Of a stretch of 64,000 bases of DNA, positions 18,749-28,494 are shown in pieces. Position 1 is the first letter of the stretch; each line of letters opens with the position of its first letter. Source of the DNA: JANMEB01 sp041740495 (GTDB lineage Bacteria; Planctomycetota; Planctomycetia; Pirellulales; Pirellulaceae). Made by a program: the position numbers and the translations under genes. The stretch covers positions 1 through 64,000 of the forward strand of contig JBGSLW010000345.1 in NCBI GenBank assembly GCA_041740495.1. The letters run 5' to 3'. The notes beneath the pieces were generated by a model. It had not been told where the DNA came from, did not search any database, and saw nothing but the letters and a program-made list of their open reading frames with translations.

Positions 18749-19045
18749 TCAATCCGCGGACAAAAAATGCCGAACCAGCGCATCGCGTTCGGCCTGGATC
18801 GAGACGGTCGGCATCGGTTGGCCCGCCGCGCGATACCAATACTGGGCGTTCCCCAGATCCCCCTCTTCCCGGTGCAAGTGCGCATGAATCCAAGCTCCCT
18901 CCGCGCCGGTAAGTGCCTGAGCGTACTCGTGCGCCTCGTCCCACTCGCCCCGCACCGCGTGCCATAGCGCTCGCAAAGGCTGGGACAACCCCGGGGGAGG
19001 TTGGGGTTCCGTCGTACTCTGGTGGAATGTCGTCAGCTCCATCAT
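18749..19045 (-). CDS. Small conserved hypothetical protein
   Basis: 98 residues beginning MMELTTFHQ. The central part (ALWHAVRGEWDEAHEYAQAL, then HAHLHREEGDLGNAQYWY and RAAGQP) recalls a widespread family of about 100-residue helical proteins of unknown function; this is recognition from memory. No catalytic motif. It starts 9 bases after the stop of the YugP-like gene on the same strand, so the two form an operon. Confidence 0.7.
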   Translation of the reverse strand: MMELTTFHQSTTEPQPPPGLSQPLRALWHAVRGEWDEAHEYAQALTGAEGAWIHAHLHREEGDLGNAQYWYRAAGQPMPTVSIQAERDALVRHFLSAD

Positions 19046-19054
19046 GACGATGTG

Positions 19055-19765
19055 TTATTCGTCCCGCCCGCCCAAGAGTCCCGACCGGAGCAGGAAATAG
19101 ACCAACGTCAAAAGTGTGCTGATCGCCGCCGCCACGTAGGTCATTGCCGCGGCATTGAGCACCGCATGGATTCCGCGTTGCTCGTCCGGACGGATGATCC
19201 CGGTTTCCAACACCAGGTACTTCGCGCGGGAGCTGGCGTTGAATTCGACCGGCAGCGTGACGATCTGGAACAGCAACATCCCGGAGAAGAGGATAGCCCC
19301 GGCCGCGACGATCCATTTTCCGACAAACGGCGAGCTGGCGACGAAAAACAACCCGACGAACATCACCAGATAACCCAAGCTGCTGCCGACCTGCGCGACG
19401 GGGACGATCGCCGATCGCCAGGCCAACGGCCAATATCCCCGCGCATGCTGGATCGCGTGCCCCGCCTCGTGCGTCGCGACGCCGACAGCGGCGATCGAGT
19501 TACTGGCGTAGACCGAGTCCGAGAGGGCCAATTCCTTGGTCATCGGGTTGTAGTGGTCGCTGAGGTAGCCGTGGGTCTGGACCACTCGCACATCGTGAAT
19601 CCCCGCCCCATCCAACAGCCGTTGGGCGGCTTGGGCGCCGGTCAAACCGCTGCGAACCGGGACGCGCGAGTATCGGTTGAACGCCGAGCGAACCGCCCAG
19701 CTCGCCAGCCCCGAAATCACCAGCGAGGGGACCATCACGAGCAACAAATAGAGTGGATCAAACAT
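19055..19765 (-). CDS. Neutral zinc metallopeptidase, YugP-like membrane protease
   Basis: 236 residues with an N-terminal membrane helix (LYLLLVMVPSLVISGLASW) and further hydrophobic segments after the active site. The zinc motif is HEAGHAIQHA (HEXXH) in the context AVGVATHEAGHAIQHARGY. The sequence matches the YugP / Zn_peptidase_2 family, whose substrates are not well defined. It probably acts in the inner membrane. The small gene at 18749-19045 follows in the same operon. Confidence 0.88.
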   Translation of the reverse strand: MFDPLYLLLVMVPSLVISGLASWAVRSAFNRYSRVPVRSGLTGAQAAQRLLDGAGIHDVRVVQTHGYLSDHYNPMTKELALSDSVYASNSIAAVGVATHEAGHAIQHARGYWPLAWRSAIVPVAQVGSSLGYLVMFVGLFFVASSPFVGKWIVAAGAILFSGMLLFQIVTLPVEFNASSRAKYLVLETGIIRPDEQRGIHAVLNAAAMTYVAAAISTLLTLVYFLLRSGLLGGRDE

Positions 19766-19948
19766 GTTTGTCGTTACTTTCCTGAACCTTCGTAAGCGTG
19801 ATACGCCCGCTGGCCGTGGACCAACCTTGTGCCACTATGACACGGTCCGACGCGCGGGCTATTTATTCTAACGCAAAAACAGTGCCGAATGAACGCAATC
19901 GAGGGCGATTATCGGGCGATTCGCGCCGCAAACGCATTCGGCTGACAG

Positions 19949-20758
19949 CTAAACGTCGAAAGGCGACGCGATCCCGCCATTGGGCCGCACCCCCTGAATC
20001 GTGAGATAGCGCCGGGACCAGATGTCGATCATGTCCGCGACGAACAGCACATCGCCCGGGTGTGCGACCAGCAGGTGGTCGGCGCCATCCACCGTGACCA
20101 AGGTTCTCGGACCGCGGACGCGCTGGAAGATCCGTTCGGCATGATTCCAAGCCAGCGTCTCGTCAGCGGGAGAATGAAACGCGATCAAGGGGATCCGGAC
20201 GGAGCTCAGTCGTTCGCCGAAATCGGTCTGCCGAAGAGTCTCCAGCATTTGTCGGGTGATGCGGTGCGACAAACCGCCGATCGTCACGTTCCCTTCGCCG
20301 TCGGAGTCGATGGCGGGGTTCATGCCGGAGAGCAATTCGGCCAGGTGCACTGTATCGGAGGGCGCTGCGATCGTCGCGATCGCGCGCACGGAGGAGAGGG
20401 AGGGGGCAGTCGCCAGGGCGGCGGCTCCCCCCAGGCTGTGGCCGATCAACAGTTGAGGCGGCTGGTACGACGTTCCGAGAAACTCGGCGGCGGCTCGGAT
20501 GTCCTGCCGATTGGTCTGGAAGTTGGTCGCCGAAAAGTCCCCGGCACTCTCCCCCAGCCCTGTGAAATCGAATCGCAGCACAGCCAACCCGTGGTCGGCG
20601 AGCCGCCGACTGATCCGCACGATCGCCTTGAGATCCTTGGTGCAGGTGAAGCAAGGGGAGAACAGCGCGAAACCGCGGGGGTGCAACGGCAGCTCCAGGA
20701 TCCCCGCCAGCTGTTGGCCGCGGCCATTCGGAAAGCGGACTCGGGTACTTTTTCGCAT
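19949..20758 (-). CDS. Alpha/beta hydrolase, related to the hydrolase half of hydrolase/OsmC fusions
   Basis: 269 residues from the ATG at 20758. The open frame continues upstream but only through the repeat array, so this ATG, which starts the conserved sequence (RKSTRVRFPNGRGQQLAG), is the natural start. Nucleophile elbow GHSLGG, acid in SPADETL, and His in DGADHLL complete a Ser-Asp-His triad. PCFTCTKDLKAIVRISRRLA and LRFDFTGLGESAGDF are characteristic of the subfamily that is often fused to an OsmC domain; here the OsmC part is absent. Substrate unknown. Confidence 0.85.
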   Translation of the reverse strand: MRKSTRVRFPNGRGQQLAGILELPLHPRGFALFSPCFTCTKDLKAIVRISRRLADHGLAVLRFDFTGLGESAGDFSATNFQTNRQDIRAAAEFLGTSYQPPQLLIGHSLGGAAALATAPSLSSVRAIATIAAPSDTVHLAELLSGMNPAIDSDGEGNVTIGGLSHRITRQMLETLRQTDFGERLSSVRIPLIAFHSPADETLAWNHAERIFQRVRGPRTLVTVDGADHLLVAHPGDVLFVADMIDIWSRRYLTIQGVRPNGGIASPFDV

Positions 20759-20858
20759 GATGGAATCGTCCGGCGAGGGCCGCTTGAGTTTCTGGGCCTT
20801 GGGTTGTCGGATCCTGGGACTGTCCCAGGATACCAACGCGCGTGGATTCCTGCCTCCG

Positions 20859-21590
20859 CAGGAATGACGGTGAGGTGACAGGAATGACGGTGAGGTGACA
20901 GGAATGACGATCGGGTGGCACGAACAGTGGGGTGACACGAACAGTGGGGTGACACGAACGGTGGATTGGCACGAAGACGGTGAGGTGACAGGAATGACGA
21001 TCGGGTGGCACGAACAGTGGGGTGACACGAACGGTGGATTGGCACGAAGACGGTGAGGTGGCAGGAATAACGATCGGGTGGCAGGAACAGGGGGGTGACT
21101 CGAATAGTGGGGTGGCAGGAACAGGGGCGTGGCACGAACAGTGAGGTGACACGAATACGGTGGATTGGCACGAAGACGGTGGGGTGGCAGGAATGACGAT
21201 CGGGTGGCGCAAACAGTGGGGTGACACGAACGGTGGATTGGCACGAAGGCGGTGAGGTGACAGGAATGACGATCGGGTGGCGCAAACAGTGGGGTGACAC
21301 GAACGGTGGATTGGCACGAAGGCGGTGAGGTGACACGAAGACGGTGGGGTGGCAGGAATGACGATCGGGTGGCGCGAACAGTGGGGTGACACGAACGGTG
21401 GATTGGCACGAAGACGGTGAGGTGACAGGAATGACGATCGGGTGGCACGAACAGTGGGGTGACTCGAATAGTGGGGTGGCAGGAACAGGGGCGTGGCACG
21501 AACAGTGAGGTGACACGAATACGGTGGATTGGCACGAAGACGGTGGGGTGGCAGGAATGACGATCGGGTGGCAGAAAGGAGTGTGGGGGC
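20859..21590. repeat. Hierarchical tandem array of about 40 modules of 17-20 bases
   Basis: The array starts at a hairpin (ATTCCTGCCTCCGCAGGAAT, 20846-20865) and then repeats modules of the form CASGAA...GTGRGGTGR. Recurrent types are CAGGAATGACGATCGGGTGG (20), CACGAACAGTGGGGTGA (17), CACGAACGGTGGATTGG (17) and CACGAAGACGGTGAGGTGA (19). These follow each other in this order to make a 73-base higher-order unit, seen several times. A second block of six to seven modules (with CTCGAATAGTGGGGTGG and CAGGAACAGGGGCGTGG) occurs at about 21094-21191 and again at about 21462-21570. Few stops occur on the minus strand, so long artificial frames run through it. It lies directly upstream of the alpha/beta hydrolase gene. 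Confidence 0.9.
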
Positions 21591-21652
21591 TTGGTGTTCG
21601 GGGGTGTCCGCGCGGAGCGGGTGTGCGGTATGCTAACGGCCAGTTGAAAATT

Positions 21653-21724
21653 AGCCGCCAGGCGCTAGCCTGCGGTTTCTTGGGGTCGAGCGTGGCCAGG
21701 AACCACAGGCGAGCGCCTGACGGC
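21653..21724. repeat. Dispersed imperfect palindrome (GCCAGGCGCTAGCCTGCGGTTTC type)
   Basis: GCCGCCAGGCGCTAGCCTG faces CAGGCGAGCGCCTGACGGC around a loop containing GGTTTCTTGGGG. Related copies occur at 27617-27753, 30749-30842, 60880-60907 and 60972-60999. It lies 95 bases before the sigma-54 activator gene. The rest of 21591-21818 shows nothing else. Confidence 0.7.
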
Positions 21725-21818
21725 AAAAGGTGGCTGCGTCGGTATCCGTCGTTTTCAACAGGCTGCGAACGAACGGAAACGATCGATCGAAGGAAAAACT
21801 TCGCAACTCAGCGAACCC

Positions 21819-22865
21819 ATGTTGGTCCCCGCGAACCAAGCCGCCGATGCCGAACATGTGCTGCCGGGAGTGATCGGAACCGGTCCGGCGATGCAGGCGG
21901 TTGCCGATTTGACTCGGCGAGCCGCCCAATCGTCGGCTTCGGTGTTGTTGTTGGGCGAGTCGGGGACGGGGAAGGAATTGATTGCGGCGGCGGTGCATCA
22001 GCTCAGCGCTCGCCGCAGCGGCCCGTTCGTCCGAGTCAATTGCGGTGCGCTCTCGGAAAGCTTATTGGAGAGCGAATTGTTCGGGCATGTCCGTGGTTCG
22101 TTCACGGACGCCGTGAAAGATCGAACGGGACGGTTCGAGGCCGCGCACACCGGCACGATTTTCTTGGATGAGATTTGTTCGACGTCGTCGGTGCTGCAAG
22201 TCAAGTTGCTGCGCGTGTTGCAGGAGCGCGAATTCGAGCGCGTGGGGGACTCGCGTACTATCCGCGTCGACGTGCGGGTGATCGCCGCCAGCAACCGGGA
22301 CTTGTACCAGCAGGCCAGCGAGGGTCGTTTCCGGGAAGACTTGTTCTGGCGGCTCAACGTCGTCCCGATCCAGCTCCCACCGCTCCGTCGGCGGCGCGAG
22401 GACATCCCCCTCTTGGTGCAACATTTCCTTCACCATTTTTCCCAGGTCAACCAGCGGCCGGTTGAAAGGGTGGAGGAGGACGCCCTCCAGGCTCTGGTGC
22501 AATACCATTGGCCGGGGAATGTGCGCGAGTTGCAGAACTACGTGGAGCGTGCGGTGGTGTTGGCCCAGGGACCGACCCTGACGTTGGACCTTCTCCCTCC
22601 CCAGGTCAGCGGGCGGGGTTCCGCCGAGCGCCTGGTCTTTCGCGGCGGCGATACCCGCTCGCTGATCGAGGAGTTGGTGACAGGGGAGTTGAGCACCGCA
22701 GGGGAGGCGCTCGATCTGCACGCCAAGGTTGTCAACCCGGTCGAGCGCGAGTTGCTGGTGCAGGTCCTGGCGCAGTGCAACCAGGTACAGACCAAGGCCG
22801 CGGAACGACTGGGGATCAACCGCAATACGTTGCACAAAAAGATGAAGGAGTACGGAATCGAGTAG
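21819..22865 (+). CDS. Sigma-54-dependent transcriptional activator without a sensor domain
   Basis: 348 residues. The AAA+ domain starts almost at once: GESGTGKE (Walker A), GTIFLDEI (Walker B), and a sigma-54 contact loop that reads GSFTDA instead of GAFTGA, keeping the essential Phe and Thr. SNRDLYQQ, FREDLFWRLNV and WPGNVRELQNYVERA are typical. A Fis-type helix-turn-helix ends the protein (KAAERLGINRNTLHKKMKEY). There is no receiver, GAF or PAS domain, so activity must be controlled in trans or by amount. The next gene, 42 bases downstream on the same strand, is a Ser/Thr kinase with a receiver-like tail, which suggests a joint signalling unit. Confidence 0.9.
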   Translation: MLVPANQAADAEHVLPGVIGTGPAMQAVADLTRRAAQSSASVLLLGESGTGKELIAAAVHQLSARRSGPFVRVNCGALSESLLESELFGHVRGSFTDAVKDRTGRFEAAHTGTIFLDEICSTSSVLQVKLLRVLQEREFERVGDSRTIRVDVRVIAASNRDLYQQASEGRFREDLFWRLNVVPIQLPPLRRRREDIPLLVQHFLHHFSQVNQRPVERVEEDALQALVQYHWPGNVRELQNYVERAVVLAQGPTLTLDLLPPQVSGRGSAERLVFRGGDTRSLIEELVTGELSTAGEALDLHAKVVNPVERELLVQVLAQCNQVQTKAAERLGINRNTLHKKMKEYGIE

Positions 22866-22907
22866 TGGTCGGTTGGAAGATTGCGTGCCTGGGAGGCTTG
22901 GAATACG

Positions 22908-24464
22908 ATGGAGAGTCCTTCGCCAATCCCTCCTCCGCTCGGGCCCGCCCCGCATCGACCATTGAACGCCGACCAATTCGTCCAACGCTTGATTGAATTT
23001 CGACTGCTGGAGCAGAAACAGGTCGACGCGGTGCACTCGTCCTTCGGGGCTCGGCCGATCACCCTGGAAGAGCTGAAACGCGAGTTGATCCAACGAGAGT
23101 GGCTCACGAACTGGCAGATCCAGCGGGTCGAAGACGGGCACCGCCGCGGATTTTTCTACGGTTTGTGGAAAGTCCAATACCTGGTCGGCTCCGGTACCTT
23201 TGCCCGGGTCTACCGAGCCGTCAACGTCAAGACGGGGGATGTCAAGGCGGTCAAGGTTTTGCGCAGCAGGTACAGCGCGGACCTCGATACCCAAGAGCGT
23301 TTTCTCCGCGAGGCTCGAACGGTCATGGGGCTGCGGCATCCCAATATCGTGCCGATCCACGAAGTCGACGTCGAGCACGGTCGAACCTACATGGTGATGG
23401 ACTTCATCGAAGGGCAGAACCTGCGGGATTTTGTGCGAGTCCACCGCAAACTCAAGCTGCTCACGGCGCTGACCATCGCCCGCGATGTGGCGGCTGGCTT
23501 GGACTACGCGGCGCAGAAAGGGGTCACTCACCGCGACCTCAAACTTTCCAACGTCCTGCTGGCCAGCACGGGTCGGGCCTGTCTGGTCGACTTCGGTCTG
23601 GCGATTATGGACAGCGCTCAGGCCGATTCGCAAGATTTCAATCCGCGCAGCGTCGACTACGCGGGACTCGAGAAAGCAACCGGGGTGGGACGCGACGACA
23701 AGCGCAGCGATATTTTTTTTCTGGGGTGCATCATCTACCACATGCTCTCCGGGCGGCCGCCCCTCTATGAAACGCGGGAACGGCTCAAGCGGATGAGCGC
23801 CGAACGGTTTCGCAACGTCGAACCGATCTCCAACTTCGTATCGCTTCCCGCGCGGGTCGTGGTCTTCGTCCGACACACCATGGAGATGGATCCGGAGAAA
23901 CGGATCCAGACCCCGGCGGACCTCGTCCAGGATCTGGACCATTTGATCACCGCCGTCAAAACCGGCGACGTCGCCCAGTACAGCGACGCCCAAGCCGAAC
24001 AGGACTCCAGCGAACACTCGGCCCGTACCAAAAAATACAGCGAAGGGATCGGGCACACGATCATGTTGATCGAACCCAAGATCGACGTGCAAAACCAACT
24101 GCGCGAACGCCTGAAGAAACTGGGGTACAAAGTCCTGATTCTGGGAGACCCCCAGCGTGCCATCGCCCGCTTCGAGGACTTGGACCAGTCCGAAAAGAAC
24201 CCCGCGGACTGCCTGATTTTCGGGATCGCCAGTTTGGGGGCCGTCGGCTGGGAAAACTTCAACAAGTTCGCCACCCACGCCCGCTCCCAAAAGGTGCCGG
24301 CCGTCGTGATGCTCAACCAACAACAGAAAGATGCACTGGATCTGGTCAACTTGAATGACCACCGGGTATGCGTGACGGTCCCCGCCAAGTTCCGAGAAAT
24401 CCGGCAGGCGCTTCGCACGTTGCTGAAGATCGAAACCAACGAAGTACTGGACGACGTGAACTAG
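22908..24464 (+). CDS. Ser/Thr protein kinase with C-terminal receiver-like domain
   Basis: 518 residues from the ATG at 22908 (GGGAGG 12 bases upstream). Residues 20-80 are a short helical domain seen before many planctomycete kinases (QFVQRLIEFRLLEQKQVD). The kinase has a glycine loop VGSGTFARVY, the VKVL lysine, HRDLKLSN at about 207 and DFG at about 228. There is no transmembrane helix, so it is cytoplasmic. The last 140 residues (TIMLIEPKIDVQNQLRERL, then GYKVLILGDPQRAIARFEDL) have the alpha/beta pattern of a response-regulator receiver but lack the clear acidic pair and phospho-Asp context, so it is probably a pseudo-receiver. Likely co-transcribed with the sigma-54 activator. Confidence 0.88.
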   Translation: MESPSPIPPPLGPAPHRPLNADQFVQRLIEFRLLEQKQVDAVHSSFGARPITLEELKRELIQREWLTNWQIQRVEDGHRRGFFYGLWKVQYLVGSGTFARVYRAVNVKTGDVKAVKVLRSRYSADLDTQERFLREARTVMGLRHPNIVPIHEVDVEHGRTYMVMDFIEGQNLRDFVRVHRKLKLLTALTIARDVAAGLDYAAQKGVTHRDLKLSNVLLASTGRACLVDFGLAIMDSAQADSQDFNPRSVDYAGLEKATGVGRDDKRSDIFFLGCIIYHMLSGRPPLYETRERLKRMSAERFRNVEPISNFVSLPARVVVFVRHTMEMDPEKRIQTPADLVQDLDHLITAVKTGDVAQYSDAQAEQDSSEHSARTKKYSEGIGHTIMLIEPKIDVQNQLRERLKKLGYKVLILGDPQRAIARFEDLDQSEKNPADCLIFGIASLGAVGWENFNKFATHARSQKVPAVVMLNQQQKDALDLVNLNDHRVCVTVPAKFREIRQALRTLLKIETNEVLDDVN

Positions 24465-24479
24465 CCCAGCGTGGCGCGA

Positions 24480-25049
24480 TCAGCGGCGAATGCAGGCGGA
24501 GGCGATCATTGCGGCGAGTCCCGCGCCGGCCAGTCCGAAGAAGCCGAAAGCCAATCGCCGGCGGAATCGGGCGGCTCGTCGGTTGACGATCAAGCCGCTT
24601 TCGACCCATTCTCCCGGCGTCCAACCCAGGACATCGTTCTGCCAGATCGACCAAAATTGCTCCATCGAGGCTCGGTCGATTTCTTGGAATTTGGCGCGAT
24701 TGAGGGCGTCGATCTGAGTTTGCGGCAATTCGGTTCGGAAGTTTGCGGCCCACGCTAGCAGTCCGCCGCCCGCCGCGGAGGCCAACAGCGCGACCGCCAA
24801 TCCGCTGGCAAAGAGTCCCCTTTTCCAAGGGCTGGGCGGGGCGACCACGCGCTGGCGGCCGGAAGTTGCACTGGCCCCCGCAGCAGATGACTCCGAGTCC
24901 TGCGCCGCTAACTGTCGCAGAACCCGCATCGTAGGTACTTCCATCACCTGTTTACAACTGCGGCAGGTAATCGTCTGGCCCGCCTGCCGTATTTCCACCG
25001 TCAATTCGGCTGGGCAGTTTGGGCAAGGGATGCGCAACGGTTGGGACAT
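24480..25049 (-). CDS. Zinc-ribbon protein with two membrane helices, function unknown
   Basis: 189 residues from the ATG at 25049 (MSQPLRIPCPNC); this start puts the zinc ribbon first as in similar proteins. The ribbon has two Cys pairs (CPNC, CRSC). One membrane helix is at about residues 80-102 (ASGLAVALLASAAGGGLLAW) and another at the C-terminus (FGFFGLAGAGLAAMIASACI), with a helical soluble part between (NALNRAKFQEIDRASMEQF region). The same domain idea, zinc ribbon then membrane helix, occurs at 6192-8090. No catalytic motif. It converges with the kinase gene. Confidence 0.65.
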   Translation of the reverse strand: MSQPLRIPCPNCPAELTVEIRQAGQTITCRSCKQVMEVPTMRVLRQLAAQDSESSAAGASATSGRQRVVAPPSPWKRGLFASGLAVALLASAAGGGLLAWAANFRTELPQTQIDALNRAKFQEIDRASMEQFWSIWQNDVLGWTPGEWVESGLIVNRRAARFRRRLAFGFFGLAGAGLAAMIASACIRR

Positions 25050-26018
25050 GGCGGCGGGGTAAATGGGCTGGGTGGCGGCGGGCAATTCAGAATTCGGGAT
25101 TTCCGCTGGTGTTATACCAAGCGTGTGGCAAAAACACAGCAGCGGAGCGGGGAAACGGAGGAGCGGCGGCGACACATCCGGGAGAAACTGGGGCGTTTCG
25201 TCGCGGCGGCTTCGAGAAATGCTCGGCGTCCCCTTGGGTGTGTGGCATGAACCTATCCGCCGTCACAGCGAAAAATTGTACGCAACGGCACGCGAAATGC
25301 CTTGCAAAATTCCCCCGCCGATCGCTCGATTCGGCGCGGAAAATGCTGGCTGCGGAAAAGCCAGTTTCGCGCCTAGACCTTCGAGTTTGTCCAGCTAAAA
25401 TTGAGGCACTGGGATCCACGCTTCCCATTTCATGCCTGTACGATTATCCCCGTACGACTTTAAGCCCAAATGTGGGCGCGAAGGAAGGTGTTGATCCAGT
25501 CAGGGCTTTGAGAGTAAGCCAGAACGATTCGTTCGCGAGCTCCGCTTCCATGGATGGGGGTCGGTAGGATGGGGCAGGGAGGATAGGAGCAGGCCGGTTG
25601 GGAGCAGGCCAGGGATGGGCGAGGACCTTCGGGTTTCCAGGAAGGCTCGCTAGTTCGAGGTGGGTGAGTGCATTCGAGACAGTGCCTTTTCAGGACAGTG
25701 CCTTTAAGAAAATGCGGGCGGGCTTGATCATTGTCTGATCCGAAACATTGTCTGGGCAGTGAAGTTGTCTCGGCGGAATCAACGCGACGGAACGAAATTC
25801 CGCGCGCGATTCGAATCCGCCCTGGTGGGTTCGCAGATTGAACGTTGCTTCCGGGTGGAACTTACTTCTCTCAATTTTGTCTCGCCGATCGAAACGACGT
25901 AACCGTAATTTTTTGACAAATCTGGCTGCGATGCGGTGGAGCACGGAGTCAATGGTAGACTTGCCCATCGTGGACTCGGTGCAGTCCGTGCGGGCCAGTC
26001 ATTTTTGAGCGTGGGAGC
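25050..26018. other. Long spacer upstream of the primary sigma factor
   Basis: About 970 bases without a supportable gene. A short direct repeat (GGGAGCAGGCC) lies near 25585-25608. A TTGACA at 25913-25918 could be a -35 box for the sigma factor gene, but no good -10 box follows at normal spacing. Small open frames here (for example 25690-25968 on the minus strand) have no ribosome binding site and no family resemblance. Confidence 0.5.
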
Positions 26019-27590
<1,572 letters not shown>

Positions 27591-27616
27591 GATTGCTCGG
27601 TATCGAGTACTCGGTA

Positions 27617-27753
27617 CTAGGCTTTTTCCCAAAACATCAGCCGCCTGGCGCGAGCCTGCGGTTTCTTCGCGCATCCAACATCGGAAACCGCAGGCTAGCG
27701 CCATGCGGCTAATCTCAAGGGGACGCGAAACTGTGTTTTGGGACAGAGCCTAG
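27617..27753. mobile_element. MITE-like element with 20-base terminal inverted repeats
   Basis: It begins CTAGGCTTTTTCCCAAAACA and ends with the inverted form TGTTTTGGGACAGAGCCTAG (18 of 20 match). Inside is a second palindrome, GCCGCCTGGCGCGAGCCTGC...GCAGGCTAGCGCCATGCGGC. A second copy lacking the right end is at 30749-30842. No open frame, so it would have to be moved in trans. It lies 26 bases after the sigma factor stop codon. Confidence 0.65.
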
Positions 27754-27792
27754 CTGCCGGGTAGTCGGCACTGCCCTCAGTCTTCTGCTCTT

Positions 27793-27829
27793 AGTCTACG
27801 GCTCTCAGTCTACGGCTCTCAGTCTACGG
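27793..27829. repeat. 14-base tandem repeat, about 2.6 copies
   Basis: AGTCTACGGCTCTC is repeated and overlaps the last codons of the MOSC gene on the minus strand (stop at 27819). The final residues of that protein therefore come from repeat sequence. Confidence 0.7.
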
Positions 27830-28328
27830 CGTCCTGGAGTTCGCCGCGGGCGAGCCATCGGACAGGATCCCCCACGGCGATGCCCCCACCTTGCTCGATG
27901 CGGGCCGTGATGCCACCGTGACCGCGCATCGCCGCCCAGCCGCCGGGACCCAGATTCTCTTCCATCAATGAGCACGGGGCGCAGTTCCCAGTCCCATAGA
28001 AAATCGCCTCACCGATTTGGAACGTCTGCTCTTTGAGCGCGGTCAAGTTGATCCCGCGGACGACGATGTTCCGCCGCAACAAGCCCGGATCGATCGGCAG
28101 CGCCGAGTCAAATGCCGCGCGGGTCAACAGCCGTCGCAGCGCCTCCAGGTGTTCGTATTGAATCAAGGTGACTTGGCGCAACCGCGTGGCGCCGCCATTC
28201 GTCCTTTCCCCCACCAAGCCGTCCTGCGGATCGGCGATGACGCGCGGGACCACGATCAGCGGCTCGCGGCGGGCCGGTCGCAAGCCGATCCAGACCACTT
28301 CGCCGACTTGGGGAATGCTGCGCGACAC
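27819..28328 (-). CDS. MOSC domain protein
   Basis: 169 residues if translation starts at the GTG at 28328. This start is chosen because GGAGGGG sits 7 bases before it, and the family usually begins with a sequence like VGEVVWIGLRPARREPL; no ATG is available nearby and the frame further upstream has no family resemblance. MOSC domains act on sulfur carried by a conserved Cys, as in molybdenum cofactor sulfurases and YiiM-type reductases; here the Cys candidate is in GNCAPCSLMEENL. Other conserved pieces are RRNIVVRGINL and HGGITARI. It may serve molybdenum enzymes such as the formate dehydrogenase of this window, which is inference. Confidence 0.85.
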   Translation of the reverse strand: MSRSIPQVGEVVWIGLRPARREPLIVVPRVIADPQDGLVGERTNGGATRLRQVTLIQYEHLEALRRLLTRAAFDSALPIDPGLLRRNIVVRGINLTALKEQTFQIGEAIFYGTGNCAPCSLMEENLGPGGWAAMRGHGGITARIEQGGGIAVGDPVRWLARGELQDAVD

Positions 28329-28494
28329 GAAGGTCCCCTCCAAAAAAAAACCTGTGAAAGCGGGGCTCGCTGCGCCTGTCCACCGCGGCGATTCATTGTA
28401 GCGGCCAGCCCCGTGGCTGCTACTTGCGAGTGACTTTCGACTGTGCCATATTTGCCAGTATTCAGTGGCCGAGCCTCTCAACAAGGTGGGATAC

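Noticed and set aside
19949..21535. Alpha/beta hydrolase with a 259-residue N-terminal His/Pro/Cys repeat extension
   Set aside because: The extension is only the translation of the tandem array, which is open in more than one frame because its units lack stops. The conserved protein begins at the ATG at 20758.
20859..21590. Tandem array as a CRISPR array
   Set aside because: Units follow each other without unique spacers and vary in length from 17 to 20 bases; no cas genes are nearby.
20859..21590. Repeated TGGCAC in the array as sigma-54 promoter -24 elements
   Set aside because: A GC pair at the -12 position with correct spacing does not follow, so they are not real -24/-12 promoters.
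22062..24362. Minus-strand open frame of 766 codons
   Set aside because: Antisense to the sigma-54 activator and kinase, which carry complete motifs. No start signal or family resemblance.
25800..25840. GATTCGAATC as a tRNA T-loop
   Set aside because: No acceptor, D or anticodon stems could be folded around it.
25690..25968. 92-codon minus-strand frame upstream of the sigma factor
   Set aside because: No Shine-Dalgarno sequence, no recognisable motif, and the composition is not convincing.
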